Counted from the stretch's first letter, positions 15,644 to 25,023 are shown. The stretch: DNA of 64,000 nucleotides from Chloroflexota bacterium (GCA_028875055.1 JAPPGG010000014.1:134722-198721), one strand, 5' to 3'. Numbers and translations: made by a program. The notes: generated by a model from the sequence alone, not told the origin.

Positions 15644-16822
15644 TCATTCGGTGGGGATTCGGGCGACCGACAGTGTGGCCCGGTCCGTTTTCCGGCGCGT
15701 TACCAGGAGACGTTCCGCCCCGGAGGCCAGCAACGCCGCCGGTTCTGAAACACCCCATACGCCCAGCAACCCGTGGGCAACCGCCGATGGAGTAGGAAGG
15801 CCTTCCCGCTCTGCGCCGGCTGCAGCCTTTGCGTTGACTGAATTCCTTGCAAAGACGCCATTCAGGTCGTCGGCGCCATAACATACCAGGGGCACCTCGT
15901 ACTTACCGGCCAGTTCGATGAGCCCCGCTTCGTCTCGTTTGATTTCAGCGGTGGCTATGCACTTCACGCTCTTCTTCGACAGGTCGGCGGCCTCTAAAGA
16001 GGTGGCCAGGAGGTCTTCCAGGTGTTGGGCAGACACTCCCCGCCGGCAACCCATCCCGACTACCAGGCTCTTCGGGCGGTACACTACGGACGGAATGCCC
16101 TCCGCGTTCAGCTCGAGAGCTTCTCCCAGGACACTCTCCCGGTCGCTGATCAACATGGCGGCCGAACAGCCGGTGCTGACGATTTCCGCGACAGACGCAC
16201 TTGACCTTAAGTTTGCCGAAGCTGTGCTACCCAAATAAAGCCAGCCCCGCTCACCGGCTTCCTGGCAGACGCCCACCGGTTCTCCGTTAATGACTGCAGC
16301 GCTGACCCGGGTAATGCTGACAGAGTCTGACTCCATTTCCCAACCATACTCCCTGCCCAGCAGGTCAACGGCGACGGTATTCTTGACATGAGATGCCGAA
16401 GTAATAACCGCGGTGGCGCCCAGCACAGAGGCAAGTTCCTGGGCCAACTCGTCGGCGCCGCCGGTGTGACCCGACAGCAGGCTGACCGCGAAACGCCCGG
16501 CATCATCTATGCAAACAACCGCAGGGTCATGGCGCTTGTGCTGAATCAACGGGGCAACCAGGCGAACCGCCGCCCCCACGGGCAGAAACAAGACGAGCCG
16601 CTGACAACTCTCGAACACGCGGGCTACAGCCGCCCTCATGGGGAGGGGAAAGGTTTCCAGGCGGCTGACTTGCCCAGGGGAGACCAGTTCCGCATACCGG
16701 TCAACGACGTGCAATGAAACGTCACCGGTCATTCGGGAGGCCAGCTGAGAGGCCAGGCGCACGCCGTCCCTGGACACGGCCACCAACGCGGTTCTCGGCG
16801 CTTTTTCGGTGACGCTGTCCAT
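15644..16822 (-). CDS. cbiG: Cobalt-precorrin-5A hydrolase CbiG
   Basis: About 392 residues. The N-terminal half has the CbiG block LFLPVGAAVRLVAPLI and LLSGHTGGADELAQELA; the middle has the VGTD-like linker; the C-terminal third (CobE-like) has VVGMGCRRGVSAQHLEDLL. CbiG opens the delta-lactone of cobalt-precorrin-5A and releases acetaldehyde, a step specific to the anaerobic route. Its presence, with CbiD and CbiX, marks this as the oxygen-independent pathway. The ATG at 16822 is preferred; a TTG at 16855 in frame is possible. It lies between cbiF and cbiH on one transcript. Confidence 0.88.
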   Translation of the reverse strand: MDSVTEKAPRTALVAVSRDGVRLASQLASRMTGDVSLHVVDRYAELVSPGQVSRLETFPLPMRAAVARVFESCQRLVLFLPVGAAVRLVAPLIQHKRHDPAVVCIDDAGRFAVSLLSGHTGGADELAQELASVLGATAVITSASHVKNTVAVDLLGREYGWEMESDSVSITRVSAAVINGEPVGVCQEAGERGWLYLGSTASANLRSSASVAEIVSTGCSAAMLISDRESVLGEALELNAEGIPSVVYRPKSLVVGMGCRRGVSAQHLEDLLATSLEAADLSKKSVKCIATAEIKRDEAGLIELAGKYEVPLVCYGADDLNGVFARNSVNAKAAAGAEREGLPTPSAVAHGLLGVWGVSEPAALLASGAERLLVTRRKTDRATLSVARIPTE

Positions 16823-16869
16823 CGCAAGCTCACGTGCCGGCCGAGACTCCGGCAATCCCGCGCCGGGAA

Positions 16870-17736
16870 TCAGTCCCCGACGGCCTCGTCGCTGACTCCG
16901 GCCGGCGACAGGTCGGCATCCCCGCTTGCGGCGTCCCGATCGCGGGAGCGGCGGAAGAGGTGAGTGTAAGTTCCCGAATAGAGGTGGGAGGTGGCGAATT
17001 CCTCGTCCGAGATCAGGGACGGGTCGCGCAGGTCCGGGTCCACGGCCTTGCCCACGAAAATCAGGGCCTGGCGGGTTATCTTGGCGTCCCGCACCTTGGC
17101 CGAAATGTCCTCAAGGGTGCCTCTTATGAACTGCTCGTCTTCCCAGCCCACCCGGTATGCGATTGCCACGGGGGTGTCCTTGGCATAACCGGCGGCCTCC
17201 AGGTCGCGAACAATGCGGGGCATCCGGGTAATGCCCAGGAAAATAATCAGGCTGCAGCCGTGGGCAGCCAGGTCCCGCAATTGTTCCCGGGGTGGCATGG
17301 CTATCCGACCCTGGGCACGGGTCATGATAATGGTCTGGGTTACATCGGGCACCGTTAGCTCGGCCTTCAGTTTGGCGGCAGCGGCAAAGGCTGCGCTCAC
17401 GCCGGGGATTATCTCATAGTCCACTCCCGCGCCTTCCAGCACCCGCATCTGCTCCAGCATGGCGCCGTAAACCGATGGGTCGCCGCTCTGGATGCGGGCA
17501 ACCGACTTTCCATCGGCGGCGGCAGCCAGGGTTACCTCCATGATTTCGTCCAGGTCCATGTCCTTGCTGCCGTAAACCTGGGCGCCTTCTTTGGCGAAAT
17601 CTACAATTGAAGGATGTACCAGCGAATCGGCATAAATGACTACATCCGCCTCTTCGATGAGCCTCTTCGCCTTGAGGGTCAACAACTCGGGGTCGCCGGG
17701 GCCGCCCCCTATGAAATAGACCTTGCCTGCTGCCAT
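16870..17736 (-). CDS. cbiF: Cobalt-precorrin-4 C11-methyltransferase
   Basis: 288 residues of the precorrin methyltransferase fold. The start VYFIGGGPGDPELLTLKA has the SAM-binding glycine loop; ARIQSGDPSVYGAMLEQM and YEIIPGVSAAFAAAA are CbiF/CobM hallmarks, as is TIIMTRAQGR. It adds the C11 methyl group. The C-terminal 40 residues (DRDAASGDADLSPAG region) are a low-complexity polar tail outside the fold. It starts 4 bases after the cbiL stop, so translational coupling is likely. Confidence 0.9.
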   Translation of the reverse strand: MAAGKVYFIGGGPGDPELLTLKAKRLIEEADVVIYADSLVHPSIVDFAKEGAQVYGSKDMDLDEIMEVTLAAAADGKSVARIQSGDPSVYGAMLEQMRVLEGAGVDYEIIPGVSAAFAAAAKLKAELTVPDVTQTIIMTRAQGRIAMPPREQLRDLAAHGCSLIIFLGITRMPRIVRDLEAAGYAKDTPVAIAYRVGWEDEQFIRGTLEDISAKVRDAKITRQALIFVGKAVDPDLRDPSLISDEEFATSHLYSGTYTHLFRRSRDRDAASGDADLSPAGVSDEAVGD

Positions 17737-17740
17737 GGTT

Positions 17741-18466
17741 TCACCTTTTGATAATCAGTAGGGAGAAATAGTCCAGGTCCTCTTCGGTAAGCTGGTGCAG
17801 GTCCTGAACAACCTGCTCACTTTCGGTTGTGGCCCTCCGGACGTAAATGCCCTTGCCGGCCAGCCCCAGGCTTTCCAGGTTGGCCAGGGCATCCAGCAAT
17901 ACGCGGTTGACCTTCATCAGCACAATGGTGTCGTAGTTGGCTATGGCTTCCCGCAAATCATCTATGCCGTAAACCGCCGGAAGAATGGCGAGGCGCTGGC
18001 CGTGGGTCACCAGGGGAAGGCTGGCTCGCGCCGCAGCCGCCATAACGGATGAGACGCCGGGAATGATTTCTACGGCAATATCGGGATGGTTGGTGCGAAT
18101 GCTTTCCAGCACGTAGGAGAAGGTGCTGAAAAGCATGGGGTCCCCTTCGGTAATGAAGGCAACGTCCTGCCTCTCCATTAGCCGCTCTGCCAGCGATTCG
18201 GCCGCCGTTTCCCAGACCCGAGAAGCGGCTTCAGCGTCGTCAGTAGGAAATCCGAAGCGCAGCAATTCCTGGCGCTCCGTATCTATAAAGCGGCGGGCAA
18301 TGGACAGGGCATAGCTATCACGGCTGGTATCGGCATGGGGCGCGCAGATAATTGGCACGCTGGCCAGCACGCGCTGGGCCTTTATCGTCACCAACTCCGG
18401 GTCGCCGGGGCCCACGCCGATGCCATAAAGGCAACCATAATTGGGATTAACTGCTTCGGTGCTCAT
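17741..18466 (-). CDS. cbiL: Precorrin-2 / cobalt-precorrin-2 C20-methyltransferase
   Basis: About 241 residues. The start at 18466 (ATG, MSTEAVNPNYG) places the glycine loop GIGVGPGDPELVTIKA at residue 12 and overlaps the cbiT end by 20 bases; the open frame extends further upstream but without homology. FITEGDPMLFSTFSYVLE and VEIIPGVSSVMAAAA are family blocks. It transfers a methyl from SAM to C20 of (cobalt-)precorrin-2, the first methylation after metal insertion by CbiX. The cytosolic enzyme is the fifth member of the eight-gene corrin cluster. Confidence 0.9.
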   Translation of the reverse strand: MSTEAVNPNYGCLYGIGVGPGDPELVTIKAQRVLASVPIICAPHADTSRDSYALSIARRFIDTERQELLRFGFPTDDAEAASRVWETAAESLAERLMERQDVAFITEGDPMLFSTFSYVLESIRTNHPDIAVEIIPGVSSVMAAAARASLPLVTHGQRLAILPAVYGIDDLREAIANYDTIVLMKVNRVLLDALANLESLGLAGKGIYVRRATTESEQVVQDLHQLTEEDLDYFSLLIIKR

Positions 18467-19094
18467 CTGCCTCGTCCTCTGAAGACGGACATCCTTTCCA
18501 GGCGGATACAACAAAGACGGGATTGAGGGCTTCCAATCGCAACGACCCATCGGGCATTGGCCTGCTTTGCGCCGCGTTGATCATGCTGATTTCGGCCTGA
18601 AATCCCTTATTCTGGAACCACCGGTAAGTATCGTTGGTCCTTTCCAGTGTAGCGAAATTTGCTACAATGCGGCCCTTGGCCTGAAGCCGGTCCGCGCATT
18701 CCTGCAGTATGGATGGCAACTGGCCGCCACTCCCTCCCACGAAAACGGAATCGGGGTCGGGCAAGCTTGCCAAAGCCTCGGGCGCCATTCCCTCGACTAT
18801 CCGCACGTTGCCGGCGCTGAACCGATCTATGTTCGCCGACAACAATGGTATGCTTTCGGGGTCCCTCTCTATGGCATAGACCTGGCCCTGGTGGGCGATA
18901 GCTGCGGCCTCCACGGACACAGAGCCGGTTCCAGCCCCGATGTCCCAGACAATGCTGTCCGAACGCAACCCCAGGCAATAGAGACTTACCGCCCGCACCT
19001 CTCGCTTGGTAATCTGACCCCGCAGGGGACGGCGCTGGTCGAACTCGTCATCTCTGAGGCCCCAGGCGCGCTTCAGACCCGTCATTTCGTCCAT
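18447..19094 (-). CDS. cbiT: Cobalt-precorrin-6B C15-methyltransferase (decarboxylating)
   Basis: 215 residues with the class I SAM-methyltransferase motif WDIGAGTGSVSVEAA (about 50-64), VYAIERD and an FVGGSGGQLPSIL block. CbiT methylates C15 and decarboxylates the C12 acetate side chain. It is a free-standing CbiT. Its usual partner CbiE, often fused as CobL, is not in this window. The protein is slightly longer than archaeal CbiT (about 190) because of a polar C-terminal tail that overlaps cbiL. Confidence 0.87.
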   Translation of the reverse strand: MDEMTGLKRAWGLRDDEFDQRRPLRGQITKREVRAVSLYCLGLRSDSIVWDIGAGTGSVSVEAAAIAHQGQVYAIERDPESIPLLSANIDRFSAGNVRIVEGMAPEALASLPDPDSVFVGGSGGQLPSILQECADRLQAKGRIVANFATLERTNDTYRWFQNKGFQAEISMINAAQSRPMPDGSLRLEALNPVFVVSAWKGCPSSEDEADEHRSS

Positions 19095-19144
19095 GTCCGC
19101 ACCCTGCCAGGCTTCCGGGCAGCCGCCGTGACAAACTCCGCTGC

Positions 19145-20350
19145 CTAGGCCCCGGCACCGGCTGCCAGGGGGACCCCTTCTTCGGAAGTAGAGGCGTGAC
19201 CTAGCAGGTTGCCCTCAAAGTCAAAGCACAGAACGTCAACAATCAGGGCATCGGCATCGTCACCCAGTTGCTTCCGGCTTTCGTCGCAAACCATCCGGCA
19301 CATCAGCGGAAAGACGGATAGAAGGCCGTTGGCCTGGGCAATCTCCTGGAAGTGGCGGGCGCTGCTGGCCCCGCGGATCTCCTCCTGGATGTCTTCAGAC
19401 GCGCCGCACTGGGCAGCCAGTCCTGCCAGAAACTCGGTGTCCACCTGGTTCCCCGCCACGTGAGTAACGAAGTAACCCATGGCCATTTTCGACAGCTTGC
19501 CTACCATTCCCACGTGGGCAGCCCGCCCCACGTTGCGCATTACACAGCGCTTCATTGCCGGGCCGCTGAAAATTCCCGCCTCGATGTAAGCCATGTCCGG
19601 CAGATCCAGGTGGTTCCTGGCGTATTCCTCGCTGCGAGTGCCCGTGGACAACACCAGGTAGGAAAGGTCGTTGGTGGCCGCCACGTCGATGGCCAGGTGC
19701 ACGCTGGCCCTCCAGGCCGCCGTCGAAAAGGGCTGGACCACGCCGGTGCTTCCCAGGATGGAAATACCCCCCAGGACGCCCAACCTGGAGTTGGTGGTCT
19801 TCCCGGCGATTTCCTCGCCGCCAGGCACTGACACCTGCACCACAAATCCCGCATCGGATTCCAGGCCCTGGTCAGCGGCCGCCTGGGCTACGGACTCGGC
19901 TATCATCCGCCGCGGGACCCTGGTTACCGCGGGTTCCCCGACTTCTATCCCGGTTCCCGGCCGGGTCACTGTGCCTACTCCCGGGCCCCCGACAATGCGG
20001 ACACCGGCTCCATCCAGGCTGGTATCGCGCCAGACGGTAGAGCAAATTTCGGCGCCGTGAGTAACATCCGGGTCGTCGCCTCCGTCCTTGATCACGGAGC
20101 AGGTGACCCGTTCACCGCCAGGCTCCCGTTGGCAGCGGTTTACAGGGAAGGTAACGTCCTGGCCCACTGGCAGGTGAATTGTGACCTCGGTGACCGGCTG
20201 GCCGGACAGCAGACTCAGGGCCGCCGCCTTTGCGGCCGCGGCCGCGCAGGAACCGGTTGTGTAACCGGTGCGCAATTGCCTGCGCCGCACAGTCTGACGA
20301 CTGTAGTCGCTTTCCGGCCTTTCCTGTATTTCTGAATTCTCGGTCATCAA
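19145..20350 (-). CDS. cbiD: Cobalt-precorrin-5B C1-methyltransferase CbiD
   Basis: 401 residues. The diagnostic N-terminal block LRTGYTTGSCAAAAAKAA lies at about residues 26-43, followed by VIKDGGDDPDVTHGA and GEPAVTRVPRRMI. The C-terminal half contains GSTGVVQPFS and LVLSTGTRSEEYAR, and an HVGMVGKLSKMAMG block. CbiD methylates C1 in the anaerobic pathway and has no counterpart in the aerobic one. It begins 21 bases after cbiX. Two adjacent ATG codons are available at the start; the residues before residue 24 are probably disordered. Confidence 0.92.
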   Translation of the reverse strand: MMTENSEIQERPESDYSRQTVRRRQLRTGYTTGSCAAAAAKAAALSLLSGQPVTEVTIHLPVGQDVTFPVNRCQREPGGERVTCSVIKDGGDDPDVTHGAEICSTVWRDTSLDGAGVRIVGGPGVGTVTRPGTGIEVGEPAVTRVPRRMIAESVAQAAADQGLESDAGFVVQVSVPGGEEIAGKTTNSRLGVLGGISILGSTGVVQPFSTAAWRASVHLAIDVAATNDLSYLVLSTGTRSEEYARNHLDLPDMAYIEAGIFSGPAMKRCVMRNVGRAAHVGMVGKLSKMAMGYFVTHVAGNQVDTEFLAGLAAQCGASEDIQEEIRGASSARHFQEIAQANGLLSVFPLMCRMVCDESRKQLGDDADALIVDVLCFDFEGNLLGHASTSEEGVPLAAGAGA

Positions 20351-20371
20351 TCGATCGGCATTCTGTAGTTT

Positions 20372-21289
20372 TCAGCCCTTGCCCCAAACCTCGCGTACCC
20401 TGTCGGCAGCGACGTCAATCAGCCGGTCATCCACTCCCAGGGGTGGCGCGACGGTCATGGACACCGACGGGTAGGTCTCCCGAAGCTGGGCAAGGGTTCC
20501 CAGCACGTTTCGGGTAAGAATCAGTCCGGGGAAGAAGATGTACGGAGCGCAGATGATGCTCTTGACTCCGCGTTCTTCCACCAGGCGGGCCGCCGCAAAC
20601 TCCATCGTAGGGTCGCCATAGTGGGATTGGGCCACATCCACGGCATATCCTTCTCCCATTCGGGACTCTACCATTCTTCCAAGTTCAGCCAGCCAGAGGC
20701 AGTCGTCGTATTGTGTGCGTGTGCCCGCCTTGACCAGCAGGATGCCCACGGGGGCGCCGTCCCGTGGCTCGGGCGCCGCCTGGCCCATGTTTCCGATTCG
20801 CTCCACTATCAGGTCCGCCAGCCTAGGGTCCGCCCCGAGCCCATCGGCCAGCTGCAGCTCAACCTGGGGCGACTGGGCCCGCACTTCATCAAGCATTTCG
20901 TCCATTTCTATTGTGGCATGCTTGCCATGCCCCAGGAGGTAGGGCAGCATTATTACTCGGTTCATGCCCTGCTGGGACAACACTCTCACCGCTTCGTCGG
21001 GGAAGGGCTCGATAAACTCCAGGCAGGACAACAGGACACTGGCCTGTTCCGAACCCAGCCGGTCCTGGAGCCTACGGGCCACCTCGCCCAGACCCTGGGG
21101 TGTGTTGGGACAGCGGCGGCACCAGGCGGGCCAGCCCGGCAGGTCGGCGACAGAACCGCCCCCGTTCGGCTGTCTGCCCTCTTCGGCAGCCGGTTGCTGC
21201 CAGGCACATGAGCATTCACGGGGACTGGCGCCCCGCTGGCTGCCATGTCCCAGGAGAATCACTCCCCAGGGCGTTTGGGTCTCGTTCAA
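20372..21289 (-). CDS. cbiX: Long-form sirohydrochlorin cobaltochelatase CbiX
   Basis: 305 residues holding two chelatase-like halves. The first half keeps both metal ligands, His15 in LLGHGSQR and His in LPYLLGHGKHA, so it is the active one. In the second half the equivalent blocks are LLVKAGTR and APYIFFPGL, lacking His, so it is structural. CbiX inserts cobalt into sirohydrochlorin, committing it to B12. An insertion after GHGS carries Cys26, Cys28, Cys57 and Cys60 (CSC and CRRC), which could bind a metal or Fe-S cluster. It sits between cbiC and cbiD on one strand. Confidence 0.85.
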   Translation of the reverse strand: MNETQTPWGVILLGHGSQRGASPRECSCAWQQPAAEEGRQPNGGGSVADLPGWPAWCRRCPNTPQGLGEVARRLQDRLGSEQASVLLSCLEFIEPFPDEAVRVLSQQGMNRVIMLPYLLGHGKHATIEMDEMLDEVRAQSPQVELQLADGLGADPRLADLIVERIGNMGQAAPEPRDGAPVGILLVKAGTRTQYDDCLWLAELGRMVESRMGEGYAVDVAQSHYGDPTMEFAAARLVEERGVKSIICAPYIFFPGLILTRNVLGTLAQLRETYPSVSMTVAPPLGVDDRLIDVAADRVREVWGKG

Positions 21290-21379
21290 GTCTTCACCTT
21301 ACCCAACAGTCTCTTACCCGGCAATTATCTTACACGACGATAATCTGCTGACCGGAACGGCAATTTCCAGGTCGCCCGA

Positions 21380-22030
21380 CTAGCACGCCGTCCGGGATCC
21401 GGCCAACTCCAGCAACGCGTTGACCGTAGCGGCGGCGGCAGAACTGCCACCCCTTCGTCCCAGAATCGTAATATAGGGAATATCCCGCCTTACCAGTTCT
21501 TCCTTGGATTCCGGGCAAGCCACAAATCCCACTGGCATGCCAATCACCAGCGCCGGAGAAACTTCCCCGGCGTCCACCAGGTCCAGAAGCGCCAGCAAGG
21601 CGGTCGGAGCATTGCCAATCGCAACAACGGCCCCGGCAACGTGAGGGGCCAGTTCCCTCACCGCCGCAACAGAGCGCGTTGTTCCTTCCCGTTCGGCCCG
21701 CGCCGCCACCTCCGGCGCATCAATCAGGCAACGAGTGGCCACTGACCTGCGCCGCAGGAGAGCCTTGGATATCCCCATTTCAACCATGCGAACATCCGTA
21801 ACGACTTCCCTGTTCGCCCTGATGGCGTCCAGACCCCTTTCTACCGCCCCCTCGCTGAAACGGACCATCTCGGCAATGGCTGGGTCGCCCTCGGCCCGCA
21901 CTATGCGGCAAAGAACGTAGTGCTCGTCCTTTGCCAGTTGCAGGCCGGCGGGCAGATCCGCCTGTACCATTTCCAGGCTCTGCCGGTCAATCTCCTCCGG
22001 CAGGAGGGCATACTTTTGAACCAGGGTCAT
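21380..22030 (-). CDS. cbiC: Cobalt-precorrin-8 methylmutase CbiC, catalytic His replaced by Arg
   Basis: 216 residues. The family layout is clear: an N-terminal P-E-I-x-x-x-S block, VTDVRMVEMGI, AIGNAPTALLALLDLV and VIGMPVGFV. CbiC/CobH moves the methyl group from C11 to C12 to form cobyrinate. The catalytic His (His43 of Pseudomonas CobH, in an R-x-x-H-A motif) is expected at residue 45, but the codon is CGG, giving CRIVRAEGDP. The rest of the active-site shell appears intact. It is the first cbi gene, 44 bases after leuS. Function is likely by context, but the His-to-Arg change calls it into question. Confidence 0.82.
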   Translation of the reverse strand: MTLVQKYALLPEEIDRQSLEMVQADLPAGLQLAKDEHYVLCRIVRAEGDPAIAEMVRFSEGAVERGLDAIRANREVVTDVRMVEMGISKALLRRRSVATRCLIDAPEVAARAEREGTTRSVAAVRELAPHVAGAVVAIGNAPTALLALLDLVDAGEVSPALVIGMPVGFVACPESKEELVRRDIPYITILGRRGGSSAAAATVNALLELAGSRTAC

Positions 22031-22074
22031 CGGCTATCACTAGTAAACAAGAGTGGCTGTGAAGGCAGCGGTCC

Positions 22075-24552
22075 TTATACCACTACCACGTTCACCAGCC
22101 TGCCAGGAACGTAAATGGCCTTGTCCACAACCTTGCCTTCCATATAGGGTTGCACCTTCGAACTCGCCAATGCCAGTTCGTTGGCCGTGGACTCATCAAT
22201 GTTGGCGGGGACCTCAATCCGGTCCCTCACCTTGCCATTGACCTGGACCACCAGGGTAATGGTCTCATCGGCGGCCAGGGACTCGTCCCATTCAGGGAAA
22301 CTCTGCTGGTGAATGCTGTAAGCATGACCCGTCCTCTCCCACATCTCCTCGGAAATATGGGGGGCTATGGGGGCCAGCAGCAACAGGAACTTTTCAATAC
22401 ACTCCCGCCAGGTATCCGGATCGACGCTGGCCTCAGCCCAGACCTTGCTCAGGTGATTCACCAGCTCCATCAGCGCCGCGATGGCAGTGTTGAACTTGAA
22501 CCGGTCCAGGTCGGCGTGGCACTTGCGCATGGTCTGATGCAGAATGCGCAGTGTATCCCTCACCGCCTGGGGGTCCGGAGCGCCTGTAGCCAGGTCCTGC
22601 GGATTGCGTTCCACCAGGGCCCAGACGCGGTTCAGCCAGCGGGCTACTCCGTTGATCCCAACGTCGCTCCAGGGCCCACCCTGGTCCCAGGGGCCGATGA
22701 ACATCAGGAAGCAGCGCACGGCGTCGGCGCCCATAACGCCGACCACCTCATCGGGATTTACCACGTTGCCCCGGCTCTTGCTCATCTTCTCATGGTCGTT
22801 GCCAAGGATAACGCCCTGGTTAAATAGGCGCAGGAAGGGCTCATCAAAGTCCAGCAGTCCTATGTCCCGCATTGCCTTTATGAAAAACCTGGAATAGAGC
22901 AGATGCATTACCGCATGCTCTGCCCCGCCCGTGTACTGGTCAACCGGAAGCCACTGCTTCAGAATATCCGGCACATACGGACCGCCCTCAAACCTGGGGC
23001 AAGTGTACCGGAGCATATACCAGGACGAATCCACGAAGGTGTCCATGGTGTCCGTCTCCCGGCGTGCCGGTCCCTGGCAACGGGGACAGGACGTATTCCG
23101 AAAGCCTTCATGGTCGGCCAGCGGCGATTCGCCCGTGGGCTTGAATTCCGCGTCTTCCGGAAGCAATACTGGCAGATCTTCTTCCGGAACGGGCACTATC
23201 CCGCAGGTGTCGCAATAGACTATGGGTATGGGCGTGCCCCAATAGCGCTGGCGGGAAATCAACCAGTCCCTCAACCGGTAGGATGTCGTTCGGTGGCCCC
23301 ACCCGTTGGTTTCCACATCAACGGCAATGGCCGACTTGCCTTCCTCATCGGTCATGCCCTCGTACTTGCCGGAATTGGTCATGAAGCCCGGGCCGATGTG
23401 CGCCGCGGTTGGCTCCGAGCCGTCCCAGTCTATGGGGGCAATCACCACCCGCACGGGCAGGCCGTACTTGCGGGCAAAGTCATAGTCGCGTTCATCGTGG
23501 GCGGGCACGCCCATCACCGCACCGGTGCCATAAGTAGTCAGAACGTAATCGGCGGTGTAGATGGGGATTCGCTCGCCGTTAAGTCGGTTGACGGCAAAGC
23601 TGCCCAAGGGCACTCCCGTCTTTTCTTTCTCGGTGGAGAGGCGTTCAATCTCCGATGTCTGCCTGGCCTGGTTTACGTAAGCCTCCACCTGCTCCCTCTG
23701 TTCCTCCGTGGTCAATTGAGGGACCAGGGGATGCTCGGGAGCCAGCACCAGGAACGTGACGCCGAAAATAGTGTCGATACGGGTCGTGAAGGTTCGGATT
23801 TCCCTTTCTTCCAGGCCATTGTGGGAAATGTCGAAGCTGATTTCGACTCCTTCGCTCCGGCCCACCCAGTTTCTCTGCATGGTGAGGATCTTTTCCGGCC
23901 ATTCGACCAGGCCGCTGAAGTCCAGCAGCTCGTCAGCGTAGTCCGTTATTTTCAGGAACCACTGTTCCAGGTCCCTGCGGGTAACTACGGCGCTGCACCG
24001 TTCGCAACTGCCATTGAGCACCTGCTCATTGGCCAGTACGGTCTGGCACGAGGGGCACCAGACAACCGGCGCGTTTGCCCTGTACGCCAGGCCGTGTTCC
24101 AGGAACTTGAGGAAAAACCACTGATTCCAGTGGTAGTATTCAGGCAGGCAGCAAATTACTTCCCGGTCCCAATCGTAAATTGCGCCGATGGACCTGAGCT
24201 GGCCCCGCATATTCTCGATATTGCTCATGGTCCAGCCGTAGGGATGAATGCCACGGCTGATGGCCGCATTCTCGGCAGGCAAGCCAAATGCGTCAAATCC
24301 GATGGGATGAAGCACGTTGTAACCCTGCATTCGGCGGAAGCGCGCGTGGCAGTCTGAAGGAGCCATGGCATACCAATGGCCGATATGGAGGTCGCCCGAG
24401 GGGTAGGGGTACATGGTCAGGTCGTACCACTTTGGTCGGGTATCGTCATCGTCCACACGGTACAGGTTGTCCTTTGCCCACCGTTCCTGCCACTTCCGGT
24501 CTATTTCGACCGGATTGTAGCGAAGTTCAACCTGTCGGGGCGCGGATGTCAT
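22075..24552 (-). CDS. leuS: Leucyl-tRNA synthetase
   Basis: 825 residues, usual length for bacterial LeuRS. The class I HIGH motif is at residues 56-59 in [12 protein letters not shown], the KMSKS motif is at about 587 in [10 protein letters not shown], and the CP1 editing domain contains [13 protein letters not shown] and [17 protein letters not shown] zinc-knuckle-like pair is seen in [10 protein letters not shown]. It charges tRNA-Leu and edits mischarged norvaline or isoleucine. A good GAGGTGA Shine-Dalgarno lies 7 bases before ATG. It stands first in the run that continues into the cobalamin genes. Confidence 0.96.
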   Translation of the reverse strand: MTSAPRQVELRYNPVEIDRKWQERWAKDNLYRVDDDDTRPKWYDLTMYPYPSGDLHIGHWYAMAPSDCHARFRRMQGYNVLHPIGFDAFGLPAENAAISRGIHPYGWTMSNIENMRGQLRSIGAIYDWDREVICCLPEYYHWNQWFFLKFLEHGLAYRANAPVVWCPSCQTVLANEQVLNGSCERCSAVVTRRDLEQWFLKITDYADELLDFSGLVEWPEKILTMQRNWVGRSEGVEISFDISHNGLEEREIRTFTTRIDTIFGVTFLVLAPEHPLVPQLTTEEQREQVEAYVNQARQTSEIERLSTEKEKTGVPLGSFAVNRLNGERIPIYTADYVLTTYGTGAVMGVPAHDERDYDFARKYGLPVRVVIAPIDWDGSEPTAAHIGPGFMTNSGKYEGMTDEEGKSAIAVDVETNGWGHRTTSYRLRDWLISRQRYWGTPIPIVYCDTCGIVPVPEEDLPVLLPEDAEFKPTGESPLADHEGFRNTSCPRCQGPARRETDTMDTFVDSSWYMLRYTCPRFEGGPYVPDILKQWLPVDQYTGGAEHAVMHLLYSRFFIKAMRDIGLLDFDEPFLRLFNQGVILGNDHEKMSKSRGNVVNPDEVVGVMGADAVRCFLMFIGPWDQGGPWSDVGINGVARWLNRVWALVERNPQDLATGAPDPQAVRDTLRILHQTMRKCHADLDRFKFNTAIAALMELVNHLSKVWAEASVDPDTWRECIEKFLLLLAPIAPHISEEMWERTGHAYSIHQQSFPEWDESLAADETITLVVQVNGKVRDRIEVPANIDESTANELALASSKVQPYMEGKVVDKAIYVPGRLVNVVVV

Positions 24553-25023
24553 GTCTTGTCACCTCTATGTGAGCGGCTGCCCCATATATTAGCACAGAAA
24601 AGGACGCCCCGCCGGAAACAAGGACTACGAAGTATGGGAGGAACATCCCTACGGTCCTCCGCCAGTTCGTGTAACTGCGGGAAGGGAAACAGCCCTTAGT
24701 CCGCCTGCCAAAGTCGCCGCAACCGCAAGCGAATTACAGGGGACAGCCGTCCGGTCCTCCGTCGCGCGAAGGGCCCTCTAATTCTCAAGGCCAATAGACC
24801 TAGCGGAGTACACCGAAACCCAGCGCCGCGGCGTAGTTACAGTCTTCCCCTGTTGGCGTTTTCGGGGAGGAGTTCCTTTCCCCCGGATGTCGCAAGCTGC
24901 GCCTATTCCTGACCTCGGTAGCCGGTCAACCATCAAGAATCTCCCGCATTGGGGCGCCGAGGGAGCTCCTGGCCTGGCAACTGCCGTGATTCCTGCTCGA
25001 ACCTATCATTTGCGGGGATTCAT
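24553..25023. other. Hairpin-rich intergenic region between leuS and trkH
   Basis: The divergent gap is about 590 bases. Besides the trkH promoter it holds many local inverted repeats, for example AAGGG/CCCTT at 24682-24697, CAGTT/AACTG at 24664-24678, GGAC/GTCC near 24740 and a palindrome cgccgcggcg near 24825. The string cggtcctccg occurs twice (about 24652 and 24752). It has no credible ORF. It may hold a structured leuS leader, but no T-box core (UGGUACC) could be found. Confidence 0.4.
24586..24594 (-). promoter_or_regulatory. Possible extended -10 promoter of leuS
   Basis: On the minus strand TGCTAATAT (24594 to 24586) is a TGn extended -10 with TAATAT and no clear -35. It would give a leader of about 25 bases containing the GAGGTGA ribosome site. 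Confidence 0.3.

Noticed and set aside
22903-24357. 484-codon plus-strand open frame inside leuS
   Set aside because: Antisense to leuS catalytic and editing domains; no family motif.
24595-24700. T-box riboswitch upstream of leuS
   Set aside because: The minus-strand segment has a GGCGG-AGG-ACCG string and a later cgtcctttt that recall a T-box antiterminator and terminator. The invariant UGGN-ACC bulge is broken by a two-base insertion and no Leu specifier loop could be placed.
24985-25010. tRNA fragment (TTCGA loop) on the minus strand
   Set aside because: ggttcgag looks like a T-loop but the flanking bases cannot form the T-stem and no acceptor or anticodon arm is present.
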